Shown: positions 7,595-15,666 of the stretch, one piece after another | Numbering within the stretch: the first letter of the stretch is position 1 | How the letters are laid out: every line of letters begins with the position of its first letter | Origin: an uncultured Bacteroidales bacterium | GTDB taxonomy: Bacteria; Bacteroidota; Bacteroidia; Bacteroidales; JAUNSR01 | DNA length: 15,666 nucleotides | Assembly: GCA_947074165.1 (NCBI GenBank) | Contig: CAMTOT010000026.1 | Location: forward strand, 1 to 15,666 | Direction: 5' to 3' | Notes under the pieces: model-generated | Told to the model about the DNA's origin: nothing | What the model saw: the letters and a program-made list of their open reading frames with translations, nothing else | The model's database searches: none | Position numbers and translations under genes: made by a program

Positions 7595-7630
7595 AATCTT
7601 ATTAAAATAAAAAAAAGAATAAGTTTTAAA

Positions 7631-9304
7631 ATGATAGATTTCAATAATATAAGAACTGAGATTAGGAATTTTGCGCAAATGCTTAGATGGTCTTTCAAGA
7701 TGGCTAAGGGCGAGCGTAAAAATATCCTTCTTGTCTCATTTTGTGGTATGATAGAGGTTTTCTGTGGCTTGATGTTCGTATGGGCCTCTAAAAATGTTAT
7801 TGATATTGCGTCAAAATCAATAGAAGGAAGTTTATTGAACGGGATAATAATCTTAATATCGGTCATATTAATCCAAATAGGTTTTAGTGCAATTTCATTG
7901 TGGATTGATGGTAATATGCCTGTAAGATTGCTCAATAAGATTAAACATAAATTATTTTCGGGTATTCTTATAAGTAAATGGAATGAAATGGAACGTTTCC
8001 ACACCGGGGATATCCTTAATCGAATTACACAAGATAGTACCGAGATAGTAAGATTCATAACTGGAGTAGTGCCATTCTTTATGGTAACTGCATTTCAACT
8101 TATTACTTCCTTTTTGTATTTTCTTTATCTTGACGCGACTCTTGGCTGGATTCTTGCTTTTAGCATCCCTTTGTTTCTTGTTTTCAGTAAATTGTATGTG
8201 TCTAAAATGCGACGATACAGCAAAGAGATACGTGCTGCTGAAAGTAAAATACAATCAGTAATACAGGAGAGCGCCAGACATCGTCTGGTTTTAAAGACTT
8301 TTGAAAAAGTGCCAATGATACTTAACCGGTTATCGGGTGAACAGAGTGTACTTAAAGAAAAGACAAGGAGTAAAGCGAAAGTTTCTCTCTTTTCAAATAC
8401 CTTGCTTTCTCTGGGTTTCAATGGCGGATATATACTTGTATTTGTGTGGGGACTTATAAAAATGGACGCGGCAGCAATCTCTTTTGGTACTATGACAGCT
8501 TTTCTTCAGCTTGTAAACAGACTACAAAGACCGGCTTATGATATTACCAGAATAATTCCTTCGTTTATAAGTGCATGGACAGCTTATGACCGATTATCGG
8601 AACTTCAGTCTCTTCAGAGTGAAAATCAGTCTGAATCTGTATTTGTAGACGGACCTACAGGGTTAAAAGCGGAAAATTTATCATTTAAGTATGAAGAAAA
8701 ACAGCGTACTATAATAGATTCTATAAGTTTTAATTTTAAACCAGGCTCTGTAAATGCTATAATTGGAGAGACCGGTGCCGGAAAAACTACTCTTTTGAGA
8801 TTGATGCTTGCGCTTGTAGAACCATCAGCTGGAAATATATCTATTTATAATACAGATAAAGAGCATAAGATATCTACATCTACACGAGCAAATTTTATTT
8901 ATGTACCGCAGGGAAATACTTTGTTTAGCGGGACTATCAAGGATAATTTACTGCTTGGTAGTCCTGACGCATCAGAGTCAGATATGAGAAGAGTTCTATC
9001 AATTGCTTCTGCCGATTTTGTGTTTGAACTTGAAGATCAGCTTGAAACAACTTTAGGAGAGGGTGGTGTCGGATTGTCAGAAGGACAGGCACAAAGAATT
9101 GCGGTGGCAAGATCATTACTTCGCCCAGGTTCGGTGCTTCTCTTTGATGAGGCTACTTCAGCCCTTGACACCGAAACCGAGCAGAGATTAATAAAAAATC
9201 TTCAGGAGAATTGCGCTGACAAGACAATGATTTTTATCACCCATCACAGAGAGCTTGCCCGTATATGTGAAAATACGGTCGAGGTGACTCGTAATGTAAA
9301 GTAA
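7631..9304 (+). CDS. ABC exporter, fused membrane and ATPase domains
   Basis: A 557-residue half-transporter that dimerises in the inner membrane, of the MsbA/lasso-exporter type. Membrane helices lie at about 31-51, 71-91, 142-168 and 171-190, with more in 250-300. The nucleotide-binding domain shows Walker A GETGAGKTT (379-387), the Q-loop at Gln427 (YVPQG), signature LSEGQ (483-487), Walker B VLLFDEATSALD with Glu507 and the H-loop His538. All motifs are intact. There is no N-terminal C39 peptidase domain, so leader removal, if any, needs a separate enzyme, which the S26-like protein could supply. It is the last gene of the operon and ends five bases before the stop of the convergent PFOR gene. 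Cargo is inferred from context to be the modified peptide; a lipid or glycan substrate is also possible given the Wzc-like gene. Confidence 0.9.
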   Translation: MIDFNNIRTEIRNFAQMLRWSFKMAKGERKNILLVSFCGMIEVFCGLMFVWASKNVIDIASKSIEGSLLNGIIILISVILIQIGFSAISLWIDGNMPVRLLNKIKHKLFSGILISKWNEMERFHTGDILNRITQDSTEIVRFITGVVPFFMVTAFQLITSFLYFLYLDATLGWILAFSIPLFLVFSKLYVSKMRRYSKEIRAAESKIQSVIQESARHRLVLKTFEKVPMILNRLSGEQSVLKEKTRSKAKVSLFSNTLLSLGFNGGYILVFVWGLIKMDAAAISFGTMTAFLQLVNRLQRPAYDITRIIPSFISAWTAYDRLSELQSLQSENQSESVFVDGPTGLKAENLSFKYEEKQRTIIDSISFNFKPGSVNAIIGETGAGKTTLLRLMLALVEPSAGNISIYNTDKEHKISTSTRANFIYVPQGNTLFSGTIKDNLLLGSPDASESDMRRVLSIASADFVFELEDQLETTLGEGGVGLSEGQAQRIAVARSLLRPGSVLLFDEATSALDTETEQRLIKNLQENCADKTMIFITHHRELARICENTVEVTRNVK

Positions 9305-9309
9305 ATCAT

Positions 9310-12300
9310 CTAAGGCGTTTGTGTGAAAGTTTCAGAATCTGATAATATATCATATTGCCGGTCACAATTATCTTCAAGACCTTTTCTAAGGATTTCAGCT
9401 TCTTGCGGATGTTGTTCTTTCAGTGTTGCATATCTGTCTTCACCATCTAAAAACTCAGGCATTGTGCCGTCAGGTTTTTTATAATCAAGAATCAATGGTT
9501 CTTTTCCCTCTTTTATTAAATCTGAATTATATCTGTATAATGGCCAATAGCCACACTTCACGGCCTCATCTTCTTCAAGTATACTCGTACCCATACCTTT
9601 GCGTAATCCCTGATTTATGCACGGACAATAAGCTATCACTATTGAGGGGCCATCAAATGCTTCCGCTTCACATAGAGCATTAATAGCTTGTTGTTTATCA
9701 GTACCTATAGCAATGGACGCTACATATATCTTGTCGTAGGTCATCAACATCCGTCCGAGTTCTTTTTTATTTGTACGTTTTCCTGTCGATGAAAACTTAG
9801 CCACAGCACCTAGTGGAGTTGCTTTGGATGTTTGTCCACCGGTGTTAGAATAACATTCTGTATCAAGTACAATCATATTAATGTTTGCACCTGTCGCCAA
9901 TACATGATCAACTCCTCCAAATCCAATATCATAGGCCCATCCGTCTCCGCCTACTACCCATATGGATTTTTTACCCAGTAAGTCGCCATTCTCGTATATT
10001 TGTTTAAGAATTCTATCCTTATCAGATAAGTCATTTATGGCTTGTAATAATATTCGTCCGAACTTGAATGATAAATCCGGATTGTTTTTATTCTCATTCC
10101 ATTTTGCGAGAGCATCCTGAATATTATCAGGTATATTATTGTTTTTTGAAATCTCTTCAATAAGTAAAGATAATTTTTCGCGTCGGTGATTAATACCTGT
10201 ATAAATCCCATATCCGTATTCAGCAGCGTCCTCGAAAAGAGAATTACCCCATGCGGGTCCGAATCCATCATTGTTTTTTGTATATGGCATACTTGGCATG
10301 CTTGCCCCCCATATTGAACTGCATCCGGTAGCGTTGGCTATAATCATGCGTTCTCCGAAAAGTTGTGTAAGTAGTTTTACATAAGGAGTTTCGCCACATC
10401 CTGCACATGCGCCCGAAAATTCAAGCAAAGGTTTATACAGCTGCGAACCCTTAACTGTATTTCGTGGAAGAAGATTACTTTTTTCCTTTATATTATTTAA
10501 TGCGAAATTTAAATTTTCTCTTTCCTGTGTTAATTGAGAATGAAATGTCTTAAATGCAAGAGCTTTACCAGGGCAAACATTAATGCATGAACCGCATCCA
10601 AGACAATCCTCCGTATAATTCTGTATTCTGAAACTCAAACCCTTAAACAGATCTCCACCCGAAGCTGCCTTGTATGTGAAAGAGTCAGGCGCACCATTAA
10701 GTTCTTCCGCGGTTGCCAAAAATGGTCTGATAGCAGCATGAGGACATACAAAAGAGCACTGGCAACATTCAATACATTTATCTTTATCCCAGTAAGGGAC
10801 AAAAACTGCTACGCCTCTTTTCTCATAAGCTGTAGTCCCAGTAGGTACCTTTCCATCTGGCGAAAATTTAGACACAGGTAAAGAATCACCATTCAAAGAG
10901 AGTATTGGCCTTGCCACATCTTTAATAAATAATTCTAAAGAGTCGTCATTGTCAGTATTAGGGTAAATGCTTTTTATCTCTGTCGCATCTCTATCACACC
11001 AGCTTTCAGGGTACTTTATTTCCTCTATTGACGCAAGAGTTTTGTCAATAGCTTTATAATTCATATCTATAACAGCAGTACCCTCTTTTTCATATAAATA
11101 TTTTATGTTTTGTTTTAGTAGTGCAATTGCTTTGTCAAAGTCCATGATATTTACAAGCTTAAAGAATACAGTAAGCATTACCATATTTATTCTTACGCCA
11201 AGGCCCACATCACCGGCTATTTTAGTAGCATCAATATTGTAAAACTTTATCTTCTTTTTCGCTATAGTCTGACACATGGCAGGAGGTAGCATTTTCTCCA
11301 TGTCACTTAATGTCCAATTTGAGTTGAGTACAAAAATACCTCCATCTTTTATGCCGTCAAGCACTTCAAATTTATTTACAAAGCTTGATTTATGGCAAGC
11401 AATATAATCTGCGTTTATTATCAGATAGGCAGACTGTATCTTCTCCTTTGCAAATCTAAGATGTGAAACGGTATAGCCTTCCGATTTTTTAGAATCAAAA
11501 GCGAAATGTGCCTGTACAAACAAATCAGTATTGTTTCCAATTATATTTGCAGCCTGTTTATTTGCCCCTACCGTACCGTCAGAACCTATTCCGAAAAATT
11601 TACATTGTATTGTATCTTTAGGTACAGATATAATTTGATCAGTTACTTTTAGAGACAGGTTTGTTTTATCATCATCAATGCCGATTGTAAAGATTTGTTT
11701 CGGACTGTTACCTTGCATATTATCAAAAACGGCCTTTACCATAGAAGGCGTAAGTTCTTTCGAACTTAATCCATATCGCCCACCTATGACTTTTATACTA
11801 ATATCGTTTGTATGTATTGCAGTGACAATATCCTGATAGAGAGGTTCTCCCTGCGCGCCTGGTTCCTTGGTCCTGTCAAGTGTGCATAATACTTTAGTCG
11901 TTTTAGGAATTGAGTTTATAAAATCCTTTACAGAGAATGGTCTGTACAATCTTACTTTTATTAATCCGACTTTAATATCTGATTTGATAAGATAATTTAT
12001 TGTCTCTTCAATAACCTCGCATGCCGAACACATAGCTATTATTATATATTCCGCATCTTTGTGTCCGCAATAATCAAAAAGGTTGTACTCTCTACCTGTA
12101 AGAGATGAAACTTTATTCATATTATTTTTCACAATACCAGGCAGGTTATCATAATAACTATTAGCTGCCTCCCGGTTTTGGAAATAAACATCAGGATTTT
12201 GTGCTGTTCCTCTTACATCCGGATGTTCAGGGTTCATGGCTCTTTTGCGAAATTCATCTATTTTATCTCTGTTTATAAGCTTATCGATATCATCATAGTC

Positions 12301-12861
12301 TATCAGATTAACACTCTGCATCTCGGCAGAAGTGCGCATCCCGTCAAAGAAATGACAAAAAGGAATTGAACCATCAATAGCGGAAAGGTGTGCTACAAGT
12401 GCCAGATCCATACACTCTTGTACTGAAGCAGATGCAATAAAAGCGAATCCCGTCTGACGGCAGGCCATCACATCCTGATGGTCACCAAATATTGATAAAG
12501 CATGGGCAGATAAAGAACGCGCTGATACATGAAAAACACCCGGCAAGAGTTCTCCGGAGATTTTATACATATTAGGAATCATCAGAAGTAACCCCTGTGA
12601 GGCCGTGAATGTAGTGGTGAGTGCACCTCCGGCAAGACAGCCGTGTACTGCTCCTGCTGCTCCCGCTTCAGATTGCATTTCATGTATGGTCATAGTCTGA
12701 CCCATTAGGTTTTTTCTGCCTGTAGAAGCCCATTTATCAGCAAGTTCGCCCATGTCAGAAGCAGGGGAAATAGGATAGATGGTCGCCACGTCAGAAATCG
12801 CATAAGCTATATGCGTTGCTGATGTGCAACCATCCATGATAATTTTTTTATCTATGCCCAT
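9310..12861 (-). CDS. nifJ: Pyruvate:ferredoxin (flavodoxin) oxidoreductase, single chain
   Basis: A cytoplasmic homodimeric enzyme converting pyruvate and CoA to acetyl-CoA, CO2 and reduced ferredoxin or flavodoxin, using TPP and three 4Fe-4S clusters. With the ATG at 12861 it has 1183 residues, the normal single-chain length. The N-terminal domain has IYPISPAS near 29-36 and VFHVSAR near 109-115. Two ferredoxin-type clusters are formed by Cys696/699/702/706 and Cys753/756/759/763. The cluster near TPP uses CAGCGE (Cys819, Cys822), ATGCSS (Cys847) and Cys1081. The TPP site is GGDGWAYD with Asp973, continuing to YSNTGGQ. A TTG two codons upstream (12867) could also start it, but the ATG is better. 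It follows the AEC gene by 58 bases, so it may be co-transcribed or have its own promoter. A T-to-S change is seen at the substrate-binding YPITP motif. Overall the assignment is firm. Confidence 0.97.
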   Translation of the reverse strand: MGIDKKIIMDGCTSATHIAYAISDVATIYPISPASDMGELADKWASTGRKNLMGQTMTIHEMQSEAGAAGAVHGCLAGGALTTTFTASQGLLLMIPNMYKISGELLPGVFHVSARSLSAHALSIFGDHQDVMACRQTGFAFIASASVQECMDLALVAHLSAIDGSIPFCHFFDGMRTSAEMQSVNLIDYDDIDKLINRDKIDEFRKRAMNPEHPDVRGTAQNPDVYFQNREAANSYYDNLPGIVKNNMNKVSSLTGREYNLFDYCGHKDAEYIIIAMCSACEVIEETINYLIKSDIKVGLIKVRLYRPFSVKDFINSIPKTTKVLCTLDRTKEPGAQGEPLYQDIVTAIHTNDISIKVIGGRYGLSSKELTPSMVKAVFDNMQGNSPKQIFTIGIDDDKTNLSLKVTDQIISVPKDTIQCKFFGIGSDGTVGANKQAANIIGNNTDLFVQAHFAFDSKKSEGYTVSHLRFAKEKIQSAYLIINADYIACHKSSFVNKFEVLDGIKDGGIFVLNSNWTLSDMEKMLPPAMCQTIAKKKIKFYNIDATKIAGDVGLGVRINMVMLTVFFKLVNIMDFDKAIALLKQNIKYLYEKEGTAVIDMNYKAIDKTLASIEEIKYPESWCDRDATEIKSIYPNTDNDDSLELFIKDVARPILSLNGDSLPVSKFSPDGKVPTGTTAYEKRGVAVFVPYWDKDKCIECCQCSFVCPHAAIRPFLATAEELNGAPDSFTYKAASGGDLFKGLSFRIQNYTEDCLGCGSCINVCPGKALAFKTFHSQLTQERENLNFALNNIKEKSNLLPRNTVKGSQLYKPLLEFSGACAGCGETPYVKLLTQLFGERMIIANATGCSSIWGASMPSMPYTKNNDGFGPAWGNSLFEDAAEYGYGIYTGINHRREKLSLLIEEISKNNNIPDNIQDALAKWNENKNNPDLSFKFGRILLQAINDLSDKDRILKQIYENGDLLGKKSIWVVGGDGWAYDIGFGGVDHVLATGANINMIVLDTECYSNTGGQTSKATPLGAVAKFSSTGKRTNKKELGRMLMTYDKIYVASIAIGTDKQQAINALCEAEAFDGPSIVIAYCPCINQGLRKGMGTSILEEDEAVKCGYWPLYRYNSDLIKEGKEPLILDYKKPDGTMPEFLDGEDRYATLKEQHPQEAEILRKGLEDNCDRQYDILSDSETFTQTP

Positions 12862-12919
12862 AATCAATATCTATGAGGGATAATACTCATATTCAAACTA
12901 TACGTAGCGTAATTATAAC

Positions 12920-13936
12920 TTATGAGAAAATTCTTGATAACCAGATCCATAACGGGGCGGTAGCCATGAAAAGAAGTGTGCTCACGGCAAGTGAAGATGT
13001 TCCTGTACGAACATAAGTAGAGTATCTTGTGCCGATAATAACACCCGAGAAAACAGGAGGTAAAGCACCCGCGAGAACAAGCATCTGCAGTTTATCGCTT
13101 TCCATTCCAATCAGTCTGCCGAGAATAAGAAATATAAGAGGCATTAATATAAGTTTTACACAGGTATTATAAATCACCTCTTTGTCAAATTCAAACTTAT
13201 GAGCTGAAAGAGTCAGCCCGGCAGCGAATACAGCTACGCCGGCATTTGTTTTAGCAATAAGATTAAACGTAGGATCGATATCTGCCGGTATTTTTATACC
13301 ACAAAGTATAATCACGACCGCTAATATAGGCGACCATACAACCGGTTCTTTTAAAGCATTTATCAAAGCCCGGCTATGTTTTACATTGCTTTTTTTATCA
13401 GCAGCAGGTGGCGTATTTGTATTTGCAGCCTGTGTTGTTGTTGCTCCTGCTGTCTGTGGCTCGTCTGGATTATTATCCTTCGGATTAAGCATAAATAATG
13501 CAATCGGAATAGCCACTGCGTTTACCATTATTGCTACTATAGCCACAACAAGTCCGGTTGTGGCATTATCACCATAAATCGGTTCAAGAACAGCAAAACC
13601 CAGAAAGCCGATAGTAGGCGCCCCACCTATAAGTCCGCAAATAGACGCTTCAGCTTTAGTGTGTTTGAAAAATTTACGGCAAGAGAAGTATGACCAAAAA
13701 TACAGTGCCACGATGACAACAAAACTAAGGATAAGTAGTCTCATATCCTGAAACAACATTTCCCTGTTTCCTCTTATTATTGAAAGAAATAGCGCAGCCG
13801 GTAAGGCGTAGTTAAGAACAAATTTATTGAAGCTCTTTGAGTTCGCCATGTCAAAAGCACCTCTTTTTCCTGATACGTATCCTAATATCATTATTACAAA
13901 TATCGGAATAAGGTCGGTTATTATAATTTGTAGCAT
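12920..13936 (-). CDS. AEC-family (auxin efflux carrier-like) transporter
   Basis: A 338-residue integral membrane carrier with the two halves of about five helices typical of the family: helices from residue 5 to about 150, a polar cytoplasmic loop, then helices from 200 to 335. NYALPAALFLSI (42-53) and the ALPPVFSGVIIG stretch (291-302) are the paired hallmark helix breaks of each half. The central loop (about 151-187) is unusually rich in Asn, Pro, Thr and Ala, with no similarity to the rest, and makes the protein longer than the roughly 310-residue norm. It lies 27 bases after oxc. The E. coli homologue yfdV also sits beside an oxalyl-CoA decarboxylase gene, so transport of oxalate, formate or a related acid is the best guess, inferred from context only. 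Confidence 0.88.
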   Translation of the reverse strand: MLQIIITDLIPIFVIMILGYVSGKRGAFDMANSKSFNKFVLNYALPAALFLSIIRGNREMLFQDMRLLILSFVVIVALYFWSYFSCRKFFKHTKAEASICGLIGGAPTIGFLGFAVLEPIYGDNATTGLVVAIVAIMVNAVAIPIALFMLNPKDNNPDEPQTAGATTTQAANTNTPPAADKKSNVKHSRALINALKEPVVWSPILAVVIILCGIKIPADIDPTFNLIAKTNAGVAVFAAGLTLSAHKFEFDKEVIYNTCVKLILMPLIFLILGRLIGMESDKLQMLVLAGALPPVFSGVIIGTRYSTYVRTGTSSLAVSTLLFMATAPLWIWLSRIFS

Positions 13937-13963
13937 ATCTAATTTAAATTTCAGTTTAGAAAA

Positions 13964-15666
13964 CTAATTTTTTATGATGCTCTTGGGATTCAGATTTCCT
14001 ATGTGTCCGCTTTCAGTACCATCATTAGGGTCAATAACACAGTTTATCAGTGTTGGTTTATTAGATGAGATACCGCTTTCAAGAGCAGTTTTAAGTTCCT
14101 CCGGAGTTGTAGCGTTGAATGAGATGCCTCCAAACGCGTCAATTATTTTATCATATCTTGCAGAAGGCATGATTGTAGTAGGTGAAGGGTCTGTACCTCC
14201 TCCAAGATTAGTATGCCATCCATTATATATTCCTCCGTTATTAAAAACAACGACCGTAACAGGCAGTTTATACACACATATTGTTTCTATTTCCATACCA
14301 CTAAAACCGTATGCGCTGTCGCCACATATAGCGACCACCTGATTTCCTGATGTCACAGCTGCACCTATAGAGAACCCCATACCAATGCCCATCACGCCCC
14401 ATGTACCGCAATCAAGTCGTTTACGTGGGTTATACATATTGATAACATTGCGTGCGTCGTCAAGTGTGTTAGCACCTTCATTGACAAGATACACGTCACG
14501 ATGTTGGTTCATCACTTCATTAACCGCGTTTAATGCACTGAAGAAACTCATTGGAGACGGATTATCCTTCAGTTTTGCAGCCATTTTCTGGTCATTAGGA
14601 ATCTTTGCTTTATTTATATCCTCAGTCCATTCAGAAGGTCCCTTTACTGATATCTCTTTAAGAGTATTCATCATAATATTAATGGAAGATTCTATATCTC
14701 CTACTACAGGTGCTTCAATAGGACGGTTGCTGTCTATTTCCTGAGGGTCTATATCAAGCTGTATAAATCTTACATTAGGATTCCAGTGTTTGCCTTTCCC
14801 GTGTGATAGAAGCCAGTTAAGTCTTGCTCCTATAAGCATCACTACATCTGCATTTTCAAGAACATATGAACGGGCTGCCGATGCGCATAAAGGATGATCA
14901 TCAGGCAAAAGCCCTTTTGCCATTGACATTGGCAGATATGGTATACCCGTTTGTTCAATAAATTCTTTGATGGTATTATCGGCCTGAGAATAGGCCGCTC
15001 CTTTGCCAAGAATAATAAGAGGCTGTTTTGCCTGAGATAGAAGTTTCATCGCTTTTTCTACTGTATCAGAAGCTGGTATTACCTTAGGCGCCGGATTTTC
15101 AACCTTAAATAAGCTCTTTTCCGCTTCATCTTTATCCATTACCGACTCAAGCATGACTGTAGTTACATCAAGATACACACCTCCGGGTCTGCCTGATACC
15201 GCAGCTCTGATTGCGCGTGCCAAACCAATGGCTATATCCTCGGGACGGTTGATTCTGAATGAAGCTTTAACAAACGGTTTTGCCGCGTTCATCTGATCTA
15301 GTTCTTCATAATCTCCCTGTTGTAGATCAATTATATTTCTGTTGCTTGATCCGCTGATCTGTATCATTGGGAAACCATTCGTTGTCGCATTAGCAAGAGC
15401 TATGAGACCGTTTAGAAACCCCGGAGCAGAAACAGTAAGACATATACCCGGTTTTTGTGTCAGGTAGCCAGTTATAGCTGCGGCGTTACCTGCCGACTGT
15501 TCGTGTCTGAAACCGATATATCTTATCCCTTCTTCCTGAGCATGCCTTGCCAGATCCGTTACGGGAATCCCTACAACACCATATATCGTATCTATATCAT
15601 TCTTCTTTAGAGCTTCAACCAGAATATGCATACCATCGGTAAGATTCTGTGTCTGATTCGGATTAT
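13964..15666 (-). CDS. oxc: Oxalyl-CoA decarboxylase, start beyond the window
   Basis: A TPP-dependent enzyme that decarboxylates oxalyl-CoA to formyl-CoA and CO2. From the Met at 15631 there are 555 residues, but the frame stays open to the window edge and the upstream codons read NQTQNLTDG, which resembles the N-terminus of E. coli YfdU (TDG before MHI). The true start is therefore off the right edge, and 15631 is an internal Met. Numbered from that Met, the TPP-activating Glu44 is in FRHEQSAG, the active-site pair Tyr108-Glu109 in QQGDYEELDQM, and the TPP/Mg site runs from GDS (437-439) to NN (464-465), followed by GGIY with Tyr469. The C-terminus GTESGH resembles the loop that closes over substrate in Oxc. 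Known enzymes have about 565 residues. Formyl-CoA:oxalate CoA-transferase, the usual partner, is not in the window. The near-identical motifs make the call strong, though a 2-hydroxyacyl-CoA lyase is the alternative. Confidence 0.93.
   Translation of the reverse strand, partial: NPNQTQNLTDGMHILVEALKKNDIDTIYGVVGIPVTDLARHAQEEGIRYIGFRHEQSAGNAAAITGYLTQKPGICLTVSAPGFLNGLIALANATTNGFPMIQISGSSNRNIIDLQQGDYEELDQMNAAKPFVKASFRINRPEDIAIGLARAIRAAVSGRPGGVYLDVTTVMLESVMDKDEAEKSLFKVENPAPKVIPASDTVEKAMKLLSQAKQPLIILGKGAAYSQADNTIKEFIEQTGIPYLPMSMAKGLLPDDHPLCASAARSYVLENADVVMLIGARLNWLLSHGKGKHWNPNVRFIQLDIDPQEIDSNRPIEAPVVGDIESSINIMMNTLKEISVKGPSEWTEDINKAKIPNDQKMAAKLKDNPSPMSFFSALNAVNEVMNQHRDVYLVNEGANTLDDARNVINMYNPRKRLDCGTWGVMGIGMGFSIGAAVTSGNQVVAICGDSAYGFSGMEIETICVYKLPVTVVVFNNGGIYNGWHTNLGGGTDPSPTTIMPSARYDKIIDAFGGISFNATTPEELKTALESGISSNKPTLINCVIDPNDGTESGHIGNLNPKSIIKN

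Noticed and set aside
7598..7623. Inverted repeat CTTATT..AATAAG between the nucleotidyltransferase and ABC genes
   Set aside because: All A/T stem of six pairs with a long A-rich loop; no stable hairpin and no reason for termination inside the operon.
7507..8254. Long open frames on the minus strand opposite the nucleotidyltransferase and ABC exporter genes
   Set aside because: They lie wholly within well-supported genes, have no recognisable domains and biased composition, so they are shadow frames.
8605..8640. The ABC exporter linker contains LQSLQSEN, similar to LQSLHSEG in the 21-residue peptide
   Set aside because: Six of eight residues agree, but the DNA sequences use different codons and the segment is low-complexity, so chance is the better explanation.
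12894..12902. Possible nifJ promoter, minus-strand TATAGTTTG
   Set aside because: The spacing between TA and TTTG is off by one from the Bacteroidetes consensus, and no -33 element is visible.
13386..14744. Plus-strand open frames opposite the AEC and oxc genes
   Set aside because: Antisense shadows of two strongly supported genes, with no recognisable motifs.

Overview
The window is AT-rich, has no visible Shine-Dalgarno sequences, and carries two good matches to the Bacteroidetes -7 promoter element TAnnTTTG. With its gene content (Wzc-type tyrosine kinase, PqqD/S26/nucleotidyltransferase operon, single-chain pyruvate:ferredoxin oxidoreductase) this points to an anaerobic gut-type Bacteroidales bacterium. 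The presence of oxalyl-CoA decarboxylase would fit a Muribaculaceae-like lineage, but that is inference. No tRNA, rRNA, CRISPR array, insertion sequence or long repeat was seen.

Layout. (1) 1-2377, minus strand: a membrane phosphoglycerol/phosphoethanolamine transferase of the LTA-synthase/MdoB type, followed by a short-chain dehydrogenase cut by the left edge. (2) 2378-2555: a divergent promoter region; both flanking genes appear to use non-ATG starts. (3) 2556-9304, plus strand: one compact operon encoding a Wzc-like polysaccharide co-polymerase/tyrosine kinase, an HprK-like P-loop kinase, an S26 signal-peptidase-like protein, a 21-residue peptide (66-nt ORF including stop), a PqqD-like peptide-binding protein, a NTP_transf_5 nucleotidyltransferase and an ABC exporter. 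(4) 9310-15666, minus strand, convergent with region 3: oxalyl-CoA decarboxylase (start beyond the right edge), an AEC-family carrier, and pyruvate:ferredoxin oxidoreductase.

The most interesting part is region 3. Kinase + PqqD/RRE + nucleotidyltransferase + ABC exporter is the tailoring and export set known from phosphorylated lasso-peptide clusters, but the lasso cyclase (asparagine-synthetase-like) and the transglutaminase-like peptidase are absent. An S26-type peptidase is present instead, and the operon opens with a capsule/exopolysaccharide kinase. The only non-trivial gap among genes 2-5 of the operon is filled almost exactly by the 21-residue ORF directly before the PqqD gene, making it the prime candidate for the peptide substrate. 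Working hypothesis: a peptide is bound by the PqqD-like protein, modified by the kinase and/or nucleotidyltransferase, trimmed by the peptidase and exported by the ABC transporter, possibly as a surface component or signal linked to exopolysaccharide production. The function is unproven.

Region 4 looks like an oxalate-use module: carrier plus oxalyl-CoA decarboxylase, in the neighbourhood known from enterobacterial yfdU/yfdV, followed unusually by PFOR. Formyl-CoA:oxalate CoA-transferase is not in the window and would be expected beyond the right edge.
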